Below are positions 1 through 6,017 of a stretch of 6,017 bases of DNA, in pieces. Position 1 is the stretch's first letter. The number at the start of each line of letters is the position of its first letter. The stretch spans positions 41,695 to 47,711 of the forward strand of contig LDIV01000005.1 of the NCBI GenBank assembly GCA_001468855.1, in the 5' to 3' direction. The notes under the pieces were generated by a model, which saw only the letters and a program-made list of their open reading frames with translations, was not told the origin of the DNA and made no database searches. Both the position numbers and the translations under genes were made by a program. This DNA is from a candidate division TM6 bacterium UASB124. Its GTDB lineage: Bacteria; Dependentiae; Babeliae; Babeliales; RVW-14.

Positions 1-1
1 G

Positions 2-79
2 GACGTTGAATCAACAAAAGAAATTTTGGCGAATGGTGCTTATCTTTTCAAGAATTTTCAAACCACGAACTCACGTTAA
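2..79 (+). CDS. C-terminal end of an unrecognised gene (partial)
   Basis: Reading from base 2 gives 25 sense codons and a TAA stop at 77-79; the start lies outside the window. The predicted tail contains [13 protein letters not shown] and ends TTNSR, which reads like ordinary protein, but 25 codons is too short to separate a real gene from a chance open frame. If real, it converges on trpS and the two stop codons overlap (76-78 on the minus strand, 77-79 on the plus strand). No hairpin followed by a T-run is visible here, so neither gene has an obvious intrinsic terminator at this junction. The family is not recognisable. The AT-rich codon choice matches the neighbouring genes. Confidence 0.4.
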   Translation, partial: DVESTKEILANGAYLFKNFQTTNSR

Positions 80-1086
80 AAATAATCAATTTTCATCGCT
101 TTGCGTACCTCTGCCATTTTTTGTGCCGCAGCAGTACGAGCTATTTGTGTACCATTCTTCAGCATGCCCATAACAGCAGAAGGATCTTTGGCAAACTGTT
201 CTCGACGCTCACGAATTGGCTTAAGTAAATTTTGTAATATTTCATTGAGACGTCTTTTAATAACAACATCACCTAATCCGCCACGACGATAATGTGCTTT
301 GAGCTCTTCAACTTCTGCTTTATTTGGATCAAAAATATCAAGATAGGTAAAAACCATGTTGCCTTCAACCGTACCCGGATCATTAACATGAACATGTTTG
401 GGATCGGTATACATATTCATAACTTTTTTTGTAATAACATCAGAAGTATCGCTTAAGAACAATGCATTACCCAATGATTTACCCATTTTTGCTTGTCCAT
501 CAAGACCAGGTAGCCGCCCACCCTCTTCTGCCTTAGGAATTAACATTGCAGGCTCTTTAAATATCGGTGCATAAATACGATTGAATGAACGAACAAGCTC
601 TATAGCCTGCTCAACAAGTGGTCGTTGATCTTCGCCAACAGGAACAAGATCGGCGTTAAAAATAGTAATATCTGCTGCCTGATTAACCGGATGAATTAAA
701 AATCCGGCTGGAATATTACAACCAAATCCCTTTTGTTTACATTCTTCCTTAACACTTGGATTACGCTGTAATCGTGCAATGGTAACAAGGTTGAGATAAT
801 ACACAGTCAATTCTGCAATTTCAGGAATTAATGATTGAATAAAAAACGTTGTGTATTGCGGATCAATACCAACAGCAAGATAATCAAGTGCAACTTGCAA
901 GATATTATCACGAACAAGTCCCGGATTATCTGCACAACCGGCAAGAGCTTGAACATCAGCAACCATTACAAATTGGTGATATGTTTTCTGTAATGCAACA
1001 CGATTTTTCAACGTGCCAACATAATGACCTAAATGCATAGGTCCCGTTGGTCTGTCACCTGTCAAAATTATTTTTTTCTGTGTCAT
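76..1086 (-). CDS. trpS: Tryptophan--tRNA ligase (TrpRS)
   Basis: Cytoplasmic class I aminoacyl-tRNA synthetase that activates tryptophan with ATP and loads it onto tRNA-Trp. The 336 residues match the usual bacterial TrpRS length. Visible landmarks in order: TGDRPTG (9-15) leading into the HIGH-type ATP motif as MHLGHY (17-22); the [16 protein letters not shown] segment (125-140), equivalent to the family's conserved QAADI region; VPVGEDQ (148-154), the typical TrpRS active-site stretch; and the KMSKS loop as KMGKS (200-204). The GDRPTG...HYVG form of the N-terminus, rather than SGxQPTG...LGNYLG, resembles one of the two common bacterial TrpRS clades as I recall them. The ATG at 1084-1086 has an AAGGAG 5 nt upstream, and the gene begins 2 bp after the stop of the secreted-protein gene, so it is probably cotranscribed and translationally coupled. 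No truncation or missing motif is seen. Confidence 0.97.
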   Translation of the reverse strand: MTQKKIILTGDRPTGPMHLGHYVGTLKNRVALQKTYHQFVMVADVQALAGCADNPGLVRDNILQVALDYLAVGIDPQYTTFFIQSLIPEIAELTVYYLNLVTIARLQRNPSVKEECKQKGFGCNIPAGFLIHPVNQAADITIFNADLVPVGEDQRPLVEQAIELVRSFNRIYAPIFKEPAMLIPKAEEGGRLPGLDGQAKMGKSLGNALFLSDTSDVITKKVMNMYTDPKHVHVNDPGTVEGNMVFTYLDIFDPNKAEVEELKAHYRRGGLGDVVIKRRLNEILQNLLKPIRERREQFAKDPSAVMGMLKNGTQIARTAAAQKMAEVRKAMKIDYF

Positions 1087-1088
1087 CT

Positions 1089-1451
1089 TTACTCCTTATG
1101 AATATCATCATTATTATCAATTAAAATTTCAGATTCTCCATCACCACACACCAATGGCTGATTGCTGCCGCCTAAAAGCCAATGAATAAATTTTACCGGC
1201 ACCTTTTTAAGCATGCAGAGCTTTAATAAAAAAAGCTTGCAGCGTTTGTCAGGTTTGGAATCGAACACATCATAAAGAGCTTGAATATCATCGAGGTTAT
1301 CATCTACGCCATCTTGACCCAGTACAACGACTGTACCATGAAGCTCTTCATTATGATCACCATAAAACAATTCTTGATTGATATGCACTGACATTGCATT
1401 AACAGTACTGATTACTAAAAAATAATTCAGTATCAACATATACCGTTTCAT
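1089..1451 (-). CDS. Small secreted protein of unknown function
   Basis: A 120-residue protein that I do not recognise. Its N-terminus looks like a Sec signal peptide: MKRY, then a hydrophobic stretch [10 protein letters not shown], then a TVNA cleavage site after about residue 19 (V at -3, A at -1), leaving a mature protein of about 100 residues. The mature part is acidic at both ends, with DGVDDNLDD near 48-56 and a tail of Asp, Asn and Glu (IDNNDD, 112-117), around a more basic and hydrophobic centre ([22 protein letters not shown], split here only for naming; residues about 72-93). Three cysteines lie in the mature part. No lipobox is present, so export to the periplasm or outside is inferred. 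The ATG has AGGA about 9 nt upstream. It is the first gene of a pair with trpS and diverges from the heparinase gene. The functional link to trpS is unclear. Confidence 0.72.
   Translation of the reverse strand: MKRYMLILNYFLVISTVNAMSVHINQELFYGDHNEELHGTVVVLGQDGVDDNLDDIQALYDVFDSKPDKRCKLFLLKLCMLKKVPVKFIHWLLGGSNQPLVCGDGESEILIDNNDDIHKE
1092..1097 (-). promoter_or_regulatory. trpS ribosome binding site inside the upstream gene
   Basis: The Shine-Dalgarno AAGGAG is formed by the last two sense codons (Lys, Glu) of the small secreted-protein gene. Its TAA stop lies between this site and the trpS ATG, with 5 nt from the site to the ATG. Ribosomes ending on the first gene would sit on the trpS start region, so coupled translation is expected. 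It also confirms the trpS start choice. Confidence 0.85.
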
Positions 1452-1530
1452 TGTCTTTTTTCCTATTTTAAAATCACGTGAACCTTGCTACCTTATTTAG
1501 TCATAAAACGCATTACGTAAGCATACTACC
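1452..1530. promoter_or_regulatory. Divergent intergenic region with two related palindromes
   Basis: This 79-bp gap should hold the promoters for the secreted protein-trpS pair (minus) and the heparinase gene (plus). No convincing -35/-10 pair was found on either strand. Two perfect 8-bp palindromes are visible, TCACGTGA (1474-1481) and TTACGTAA (1513-1520), with centres 39 bp apart; both fit TYACGTRA. The minus-strand gene has an AGGA ribosome site here, whereas the plus-strand ATG at 1531 is preceded by GCATACTACC, which has no clear Shine-Dalgarno. Use of the palindromes as operators is only an inference. Confidence 0.4.
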
Positions 1531-3477
1531 ATGAAAACCATAATACAAAAAAATCTCCGTCGAATGGCTCGATTTTATGCAATGGGACTGGGTGTTGCAC
1601 TTCGAATTATCCACAATCGGCTCAGAAAGTATTGGTTTTGCCGTATACATAAAAAACGATGGCGTTCTGATGCATCTTATCATACATGGGATGATATATG
1701 CGCACGTAAACATTTAGGATTTATGTTACGTAGCACTATCACCACATCTTTTGAAACACTCTTTAAACAGTTAACTGCACATACCTATTGGAAAAGAATT
1801 CTGAACGACCCTTTATTTACACCGCATCTACCACATCAAGACGCTATTCGCCACCAAGCTGATGCTATCGTTCATCACAAAATATCACTGCTTGGCTTTG
1901 ACGCTTATACTTTTCCTAGTCATGGCATCCCGTGGCATACAGATTTTACAACAAACACCGCCAGCCCATTATCCTGGCATAATGCATTTTATAACGATAT
2001 CACCATTCCCGAACAATTACCTCAACAGCCTGAGTATCGATTGCCGGATATAAAAATTCCATGGGAGCTTTCTCGGTTCCATTATTTTTTTATCCTTGGA
2101 TTGGCGCATCGAGCTGAAATCGAAGCACATAACAATGACCAAGCAACGGTGTATGCCCAAACATTTGCAAACTACTTCAATGATTGGGCCGATAAAAACC
2201 CATATTGCCAAGGCGTTAATTGGGTTAACCCCATGGAAGTTGCTATTCGTAGCATAAATCTGATATGGGCGTTTCATTTTTTTAGCAAAACATCATCACC
2301 GAATCCAAATTTTTGGCAACGGTTTGTCTGTATTCTTTACGATCATGCAACATATTTGGAACACAATTGGGAAGTTTCTGATAAGCCCAATAACCATTAC
2401 ATCGCTGATCTTGTCGGCTATCTTTATCTGTCAGTTTTTTTTGGTGATCGCAAGCAACAACAACAAACACTACTCACCATAGAAAAACAAATGAAACACC
2501 AAATTTTACCTGATGGAACGTGTTACGAAGGATCGACTCATTACCATGCATTGGATACAGAATTACTCCTTCATGTCTTGTTACTCTGCAAACATACAGA
2601 ACTTGTCTTGCCTACATACTTGGAGCAAACAATAACAAACATGATACACAGTAAGGCTGCTTACACTAGTCCTGATGGCACCATCATACAAATTGGCGAC
2701 AATGACGGAGGAAAAATCGTCACTGGTTTAACACCGACAGCTATACAACAACCATTAGTCCAAACAAAACAACATTTCGGACTAACCATCATACTCACAC
2801 CACGATTGCACATTACCTTCAGGCATCCGATATATCAGGCGCATCAACCTACGGGCCATTTTCATTATGACATGCTTTCATATACGCTTTGTGTTGATGG
2901 TACACCTATCATTATTGACCCAGGCACCTATCTATACACAGCTCATCCAACCTTACGTAACTACTTACGAAGTTTTGCCGCTCATAACACTTTTTATATA
3001 GATCCAGATCCCATCACTCAATCAAACAACGATCTGTTTCAATTGCAACGAAGACCACAATCGTTTACAGCAACAATCAAAGCAACCGACAAAACAATCA
3101 CCATTCATGATTTTTATAATCACTACCAACAGATAGGACTTACAGCTCATCGCAAACTCGAGCTCGATCAGCAAAAAAATGAATTAATTATCATCGATTG
3201 GTGGGTGCAAGAAAAGAATGATATCAACGTATCCGCGCTACATTCTGCATGGTCACTGCACTTTGCGCCAGGAATCACACTTGAAAAAAAAGATTTTTAT
3301 TTATGGACCATAAATAAAGACAGTTCAATCATTGGTGTTTTGCGTACCTCATGTGAATACAGCATTACCACAGATTTTTTCTCTCCAACATACGGTTCGC
3401 TACAATCTTGCTGGTCCTTACGAGCGAAAACGAGCCAAGCAAATGCACACCAATATATTGGCATAACAATATCCTAG
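1531..3477 (+). CDS. Heparinase II/III family protein (probable polysaccharide lyase)
   Basis: A 648-residue protein of the family of bacterial lyases that cleave uronic-acid-containing polysaccharides by beta-elimination. The N-terminal half looks like the alpha-helical heparinase II/III N-domain: SPLSWHNAF (145-153), then IPWELSRFHYFF (176-187), WVNPMEVAIRSINL (231-244), KPNNHYIADLVGYLYL (285-300) with the family's NNH, and EGSTHYHALDTE (333-344) with the His and Tyr typical of the active site. IQIGDNDGG (386-394) follows. The C-terminal beta-sandwich part has GHFHYDMLSY (442-451), IIDPGTYLYT (461-470) and LRSFAAHNT (479-487), all hallmark segments of this family. No signal peptide is clear; the start is basic with a weakly hydrophobic stretch (14-28), so location is uncertain. 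Relatives often sit in exopolysaccharide or lipopolysaccharide clusters, but no such genes are in this window, so the substrate cannot be inferred. An in-frame TAA at 1504-1506 makes 1531 the first ATG; with no Shine-Dalgarno seen, internal ATGs at 1564 or 1582 cannot be excluded. Confidence 0.9.
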   Translation: MKTIIQKNLRRMARFYAMGLGVALRIIHNRLRKYWFCRIHKKRWRSDASYHTWDDICARKHLGFMLRSTITTSFETLFKQLTAHTYWKRILNDPLFTPHLPHQDAIRHQADAIVHHKISLLGFDAYTFPSHGIPWHTDFTTNTASPLSWHNAFYNDITIPEQLPQQPEYRLPDIKIPWELSRFHYFFILGLAHRAEIEAHNNDQATVYAQTFANYFNDWADKNPYCQGVNWVNPMEVAIRSINLIWAFHFFSKTSSPNPNFWQRFVCILYDHATYLEHNWEVSDKPNNHYIADLVGYLYLSVFFGDRKQQQQTLLTIEKQMKHQILPDGTCYEGSTHYHALDTELLLHVLLLCKHTELVLPTYLEQTITNMIHSKAAYTSPDGTIIQIGDNDGGKIVTGLTPTAIQQPLVQTKQHFGLTIILTPRLHITFRHPIYQAHQPTGHFHYDMLSYTLCVDGTPIIIDPGTYLYTAHPTLRNYLRSFAAHNTFYIDPDPITQSNNDLFQLQRRPQSFTATIKATDKTITIHDFYNHYQQIGLTAHRKLELDQQKNELIIIDWWVQEKNDINVSALHSAWSLHFAPGITLEKKDFYLWTINKDSSIIGVLRTSCEYSITTDFFSPTYGSLQSCWSLRAKTSQANAHQYIGITIS

Positions 3478-3484
3478 ACACCTA

Positions 3485-4030
3485 CTAACACATGCTCAGC
3501 AATGCAACAAATGGGTGCAACAACTCTTTGCGTCGAGCCATATTCATGCCATTGTCTTCAAATACCAAAATGCCATTATTGCCGTGTTTCATCTTCCACT
3601 TCAGCAATGATGGTCGTTGTAATCCCAACATATGACCAAGAGTCTTAACAGCCTCCGGATCAATTTCATCATTTTTTTTGCGTTGAATGCTTCGGTCATA
3701 AAATGTCGCAATTTTTTGATTAAATTCGGCATTTTTCATATCATCTGCAAATGACTGCGGACTACTCCACATATCCTGTTTATGCATGCCGCATTCTTCA
3801 TTACTATAACCTGCAACACCACGCAGACAATCAAAGTCAGGATTATCAACAAGATATCCGGCCCTAGATAGCCCTAATGAACCATTGTGACCCAACTCAT
3901 GCAAGACAATCTGTGCAAGCCCATCAACATCATGAAATTCCAAAATTTTATGAGGAAGGTGCAGTAGATTGGCCAGTGAATCATAACCCATCCCATCTCC
4001 TTCGGGTAGGTTGTTTGTATAGATTTTCAT
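3485..4030 (-). CDS. Putative zinc metallopeptidase with HELGH motif
   Basis: A 181-residue protein not recognised as a named family. HELGH at 44-48, preceded by the hydrophobic helix DGLAQIVL (36-43), matches the zincin HExxH consensus, in which two histidines bind zinc and the glutamate is catalytic. The metzincin extension HExxHxxGxxH is absent. About 30 residues on, GYSNEECGMHKQD (74-86) offers E78 or E79 as a gluzincin-type third zinc ligand; this is inference. No signal peptide or membrane segment is evident, so it looks cytoplasmic unless exported by another route. The C-terminal half has no recognised motif. The ATG has AAAGGGG 6 nt upstream and an in-frame TGA 15 nt before it, which supports the start and argues against a lost N-terminus. 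It follows murF on the same strand after 82 bp and converges on the heparinase gene with 7 bp between stops. Peptidase activity and target are unproven. Confidence 0.72.
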   Translation of the reverse strand: MKIYTNNLPEGDGMGYDSLANLLHLPHKILEFHDVDGLAQIVLHELGHNGSLGLSRAGYLVDNPDFDCLRGVAGYSNEECGMHKQDMWSSPQSFADDMKNAEFNQKIATFYDRSIQRKKNDEIDPEAVKTLGHMLGLQRPSLLKWKMKHGNNGILVFEDNGMNMARRKELLHPFVALLSMC

Positions 4031-4052
4031 CGCAAGCCCCTTTCATAGATCC

Positions 4053-4081
4053 ACCTTACCTTTTTTTTTTACCCCAAACAA
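4053..4081 (-). promoter_or_regulatory. Possible weak promoter with A10 spacer tract
   Basis: In the murF-metallopeptidase gap the minus strand reads TTGTTT (4076-4081), a 17-bp spacer that includes ten consecutive A (4061-4070), then TAAGGT (4053-4058). The -35-like box is fair and the -10-like box poor, so this could be chance. The gene could equally be read through from murF. The A10 tract itself is certain. Confidence 0.2.
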
Positions 4082-4112
4082 GCATTTGAATTTCTGATAT
4101 GAAAAGTTGGCG

Positions 4113-5570
4113 CTATTCCGTTACACCTTTAACTAAATTATCAAGATGAATGCCATGGGAAGCCTTAACCAAGACCACGGATTCCGGATGAGTTAACTGA
4201 GACTCTAATTTTTGCTGCGCCTCTTTCCAATCGCTGGCGAATTCAAGAGGTAAGTGCAAGGGTGATGTCTTGCCGATAGAACGGGCACGTTCTCCTACTA
4301 AAATTAAAGCTTGTAAGTTAAGTGCTGACTTACTAATAACTCTGCCCACCTGACGATGCCAATAACGTTCACGCTGTCCTAACTCCAACATATCACCAAG
4401 CACAGCAATCTTTGGTCCATTGGATTTAAATTGAGATAAAGCAAGCAATGCTGCTTTCATACTTTCCGGATTTGCATTGTAACAATCGTTAAGCAATATG
4501 CCTTTATTATTCTTGAGTTTTTTAATTTCAAAACGATTTTCCATTCCTTGATACGCTTGTAAACCATCGATAACAGCGTTAAATGGAACTTTAATAAAAT
4601 AAGCCGCTGCACTTGCTGCAAGGGCGTTTGAAACAAAGCCTGGATGATTACCCCTCAATTGAATTTGCGTCTTTTCGCTGTACCATTTGAGCATAAAATG
4701 TGTTGTAAATGATCCATCATCATTGTAAGCAACAAAAATCTTACGCGCCTGTACCTGATTTTTAGTCTTAAGGCCAAAACGAGCAATAGGATGCGCATAA
4801 TGAATATCACCAAGCAATGCTTGATCACCATTAACAATGCCTACATCTGATGCAGTAAAAAATGCAAAGATGTTACGCTTTTCTTGCGCAACACCCTGTA
4901 ATGAATTACCTAGTCCTTCAAGATGAGCATGTGCTACACACGTAATCAATCCAATCGTAGGTCGTACAATATCAGCAAGCTGTCGCATCTCACCACACTC
5001 ATTAATGCCCATCTCTAATATTGCAATATCAACCGTTTCCGGAATACGCAAAATGTTATAGCAAACACCAAAAACATTATTGTAATTTTTAAATGATGCA
5101 TATGTTTTAAGACCGGCCTTTTGTACGATCGAACGCAACATCTCTTTGGTTGTTGTCTTCCCAACTGAACCGGTAATGCCAACAAAAGGGCATTGCAAGC
5201 AAGCTCTCCACGCTTTGGCTAAATCAACAAATGCTTTAAACGTATCTGGAACAACAATAAAAAATTTTTGATCAAGAAGATTACGCGGCAATGCCAAGAC
5301 ACGAGCTTGATTGTCTTGTGTTATTAATGCACCACATGCGCCATCCTCTAATGCAGATTGAATAAAATTATGGCCATCAAAGTTAGGGCCTTTAAGTGGA
5401 ATAAAAAGTTCTCCAGCCTGAATTGTACGGCTATCGATGGAAACATTAATGTCGCCCATTTTTTCCAATTTCTGCCATACGGCAACATCTGTCATTGGAA
5501 TAAGGCGATTCTCCCATATTAATGCTGCATCCGGTAATGCCTGTGATAAAAAATCTTTGCTCAATTTCAT
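4113..5570 (-). CDS. murF: UDP-N-acetylmuramoyl-tripeptide--D-alanyl-D-alanine ligase
   Basis: Cytoplasmic Mur ligase that uses ATP to add D-Ala-D-Ala to UDP-MurNAc-tripeptide, the last soluble step of peptidoglycan precursor synthesis. Numbering from the ATG at 5568-5570 (485 residues, slightly longer than the roughly 450 typical): the N-terminal substrate domain has SIDSRTIQAGELFIPLKG (44-61); the central ATPase domain has the P-loop GITGSVGKTTTKEML (131-145), NYNNVFG (162-168), LEMGINECGEM (185-195) and AHLEGLGN (215-222); the C-terminal domain has NRFEIKK (345-351), NDCYNANPESM (361-371) and LGDMLELG (391-398). MurF rather than MurC, D or E is indicated by the NDCYNANP form. The late KGSR-type motif reads KASHGIHLD here, with His where Arg is common. 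A TTG six bases upstream is also in frame, but AGGGG (5577-5581) is spaced 6 nt from the ATG and would abut the TTG, so the ATG is preferred. The TAA stop precedes the metallopeptidase gene by 82 bp. Confidence 0.96.
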   Translation of the reverse strand: MKLSKDFLSQALPDAALIWENRLIPMTDVAVWQKLEKMGDINVSIDSRTIQAGELFIPLKGPNFDGHNFIQSALEDGACGALITQDNQARVLALPRNLLDQKFFIVVPDTFKAFVDLAKAWRACLQCPFVGITGSVGKTTTKEMLRSIVQKAGLKTYASFKNYNNVFGVCYNILRIPETVDIAILEMGINECGEMRQLADIVRPTIGLITCVAHAHLEGLGNSLQGVAQEKRNIFAFFTASDVGIVNGDQALLGDIHYAHPIARFGLKTKNQVQARKIFVAYNDDGSFTTHFMLKWYSEKTQIQLRGNHPGFVSNALAASAAAYFIKVPFNAVIDGLQAYQGMENRFEIKKLKNNKGILLNDCYNANPESMKAALLALSQFKSNGPKIAVLGDMLELGQRERYWHRQVGRVISKSALNLQALILVGERARSIGKTSPLHLPLEFASDWKEAQQKLESQLTHPESVVLVKASHGIHLDNLVKGVTE

Positions 5571-5580
5571 ACGCAACCCC

Positions 5581-5590
5581 TACGATCGTA
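5581..5590. repeat. Perfect 10-bp palindrome next to the murF ribosome site
   Basis: TACGATCGTA reads identically on both strands. On the murF strand it ends at the first base of the AGGGG ribosome binding site. A protein bound here, or pairing between transcripts, could affect murF initiation, but a palindrome this short could be chance. Confidence 0.5.
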
Positions 5591-5630
5591 AACTTTGTAG
5601 GCAGGCTACCCTACCCACCGATATGAGCAA

Positions 5631-5658
5631 AAATTACGGGTTCTGGCCATTTTGTCAA
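5631..5658 (-). promoter_or_regulatory. Probable murF promoter
   Basis: On the minus strand a perfect -35 box TTGACA (5653-5658) is followed by a 16-bp spacer and TAATTT (5631-5636) as a weak -10 box. The start of transcription would fall near 5624, giving a leader of about 55 nt that contains short GTAGG/CCTAC pairing (5597-5614), the 10-bp palindrome and the AGGGG site. The -35 match is strong and the -10 match is weak. Confidence 0.45.
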
Positions 5659-5808
5659 GGAAATTCAGAACAAAGAAGAGTCAATTGCATTCTCTATCGT
5701 CGTAACATAAGGTTTTATGTTTTTGATCACCAACCTGGAGCCCATTGATCAAATACACTCTGATTTCCCAAGCTTCCAAGTGTCGACCGCTTAAAAATCG
5801 AATAATTT
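5659..5808. other. Non-coding stretch upstream of murF, with one inverted repeat
   Basis: Together with the murF leader this makes about 340 bp without a convincing gene. No ORF with a usable start and ribosome site was found on either strand, and no tRNA-like fold. The one structure seen is a perfect 8-bp inverted repeat, TTTGATCA (5722-5729) and TGATCAAA (5746-5753), around a 16-nt loop. Neither strand has a T-run after the stem, so it is not a typical intrinsic terminator. The region could be a degraded gene or the target flank of the element to the right. Confidence 0.5.
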
Positions 5809-5855
5809 ACAGGACTTACGCACTAGCTGAAAGTTATATCCAGATCTTGATTTTT

Positions 5856-5920
5856 TATGTAAAGATGCTCCAATTTTATGAATTAATCAATTATTCCATA
5901 AAAAAGGAGATCTTTACATG
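5856..5920 (+). promoter_or_regulatory. Hairpin sequestering the ribosome site and start codon
   Basis: The arm ATGTAAAGATGCTCC (5857-5871) pairs with GGAGATCTTTACAT (5906-5919) over 14 bp with one bulged G at 5867, plus a possible U-G pair at 5856/5920. Above a 2x2 A/A internal loop the pairing continues as TTTTATG (5874-5880) with CATAAAA (5897-5903), leaving a loop of about 16 nt. The 3' arm holds the GGAG Shine-Dalgarno (5906-5909) and the first two bases of the ATG at 5918-5920. A transcript entering from upstream would fold and hide the start. A weak promoter inside the structure, TTTATG (5854-5859), 17 bp, TATGAA (5877-5882), would start near 5889, lose the 5' arm and leave the start open. 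The pairing is seen directly; the regulatory role is inferred. Confidence 0.65.
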
Positions 5921-6017
5921 CATACAGCTCAATCATATCAAAAACTTTGTTCTGAACAATACGTTGATGCCTTATTACTTTGCATTGATAAAAAAGTTTG
6001 CAGAAATATGGCAAAAG
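5918..6017 (+). CDS. N-terminus of a probable transposase (partial)
   Basis: An ORF of 33 codons from ATG that is open to the end of the window. It has the best ribosome binding site in the window (AAGGAG at 5904-5909, 8 nt before the ATG). The visible residues, MHTAQSYQKLCSEQYVDAL followed by LLCIDKKVCRNMAK, are helical in character and include three cysteines; no catalytic DDE or HUH motif is expected this early. The call as transposase rests on context: the insertion-sequence-like end about 110 bp upstream and the hairpin hiding the start. The N-terminal residues alone do not identify a family. If it is not a transposase, it is an unrecognised gene under structural translation control. Confidence 0.55.
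   Translation, partial: MHTAQSYQKLCSEQYVDALLLCIDKKVCRNMAK

Larger units (their letters stand above)
5809..6017 (+). mobile_element. Probable left end of an insertion sequence (partial)
   Basis: The segment starting ACAGGACTTACGCAC (5809-5823) resembles, from memory, ends of several bacterial insertion sequences that carry GACTTACGCA-type terminal repeats. It is followed after about 95 bp by a hairpin-guarded ORF with its own strong ribosome site, the layout of an IS end plus transposase start. The right end, the matching inverted repeat and the target duplication are outside the window, so the exact boundary and family cannot be fixed. It is equally possible that this is a non-mobile gene. 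Confidence 0.4.

Noticed and set aside
849..1040. Plus-strand ORF of 63 codons within trpS
   Set aside because: Antisense to conserved trpS sequence, and glutamine- and histidine-rich as expected of a shadow frame.
2017..2277. Minus-strand ORF of 86 codons, and others at 1513-1713 and 2282-2470
   Set aside because: They lie antisense within the heparinase gene, whose family motifs settle the coding strand.
3450..3461. Palindrome CCAATATATTGG near the convergent gene ends as a terminator
   Set aside because: It is inside the heparinase coding sequence, has no loop and no T-run follows; more likely chance.
4031..4112. Possible lost N-terminus of the metallopeptidase through slippage in the A10 tract
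   Set aside because: An in-frame TGA lies 15 nt before the ATG, a good ribosome site is present, and the other frame through the tract gives only about nine codons (start near 4085) before a stop.
5571..5576. TTG two codons upstream as the murF start
   Set aside because: The AGGGG site would abut the TTG; the ATG at 5568-5570 has normal 6-nt spacing.
5437..5748. Plus-strand ORF of 103 codons covering the murF start and leader
   Set aside because: It is antisense to the N-terminal part of murF, has no recognisable protein features and runs through the likely murF promoter.
5659..5808. A tRNA or small RNA gene
   Set aside because: No cloverleaf arms, no GGTTCGA-type T-loop and no terminator were found.
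1..6017. CRISPR array or defence system
   Set aside because: No regularly spaced repeats and no recognisable defence protein were seen.

Overview
The window is AT-rich bacterial DNA with compact spacing, carrying four complete genes that can be named at least to family level, one unnamed small secreted protein, and a partial gene at each edge. The genes are ordinary bacterial types: an aminoacyl-tRNA synthetase, a peptidoglycan ligase, a heparinase II/III-like polysaccharide enzyme, a small zincin-like protein and a probable insertion-sequence gene. MurF shows that the host builds peptidoglycan. The style (AT-rich, small unrecognised secreted protein, scattered housekeeping genes, insertion element) would suit a reduced or host-associated lineage such as Candidatus Dependentiae or similar, but this is a guess; nothing in the window fixes the phylum.

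Layout. Bases 1-79 hold the last 25 codons of a possible plus-strand gene that converges on trpS, with overlapping stop codons. On the minus strand, a 120-residue protein with a signal peptide (1089-1451) is followed 2 bp later by trpS (76-1086); the trpS ribosome binding site lies inside the last codons of the small gene, so the two form a tightly coupled pair. A 79-bp divergent gap with two similar 8-bp palindromes separates that pair from a plus-strand 648-residue heparinase II/III-family protein (1531-3477). This converges, with only 7 bp between, on a minus-strand 181-residue HELGH protein (3485-4030). Upstream of it on the same strand is murF (4113-5570), 82 bp away across a gap that includes a run of ten A.

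The stretch 5571-5808 is non-coding as far as can be seen. It carries a plausible murF promoter, a perfect 10-bp palindrome abutting the murF ribosome binding site, and an 8-bp inverted repeat of unknown role. From about 5809 the character changes: a sequence that looks like an insertion-sequence end, then a long hairpin whose 3' arm contains the Shine-Dalgarno and start codon of an ORF that runs off the window at 6017. This resembles the way several transposons keep read-through transcripts from being translated, and it is the most interesting feature seen. The trpS, murF and heparinase genes have no evident shared pathway. No defence system, CRISPR array, rRNA or tRNA was seen.
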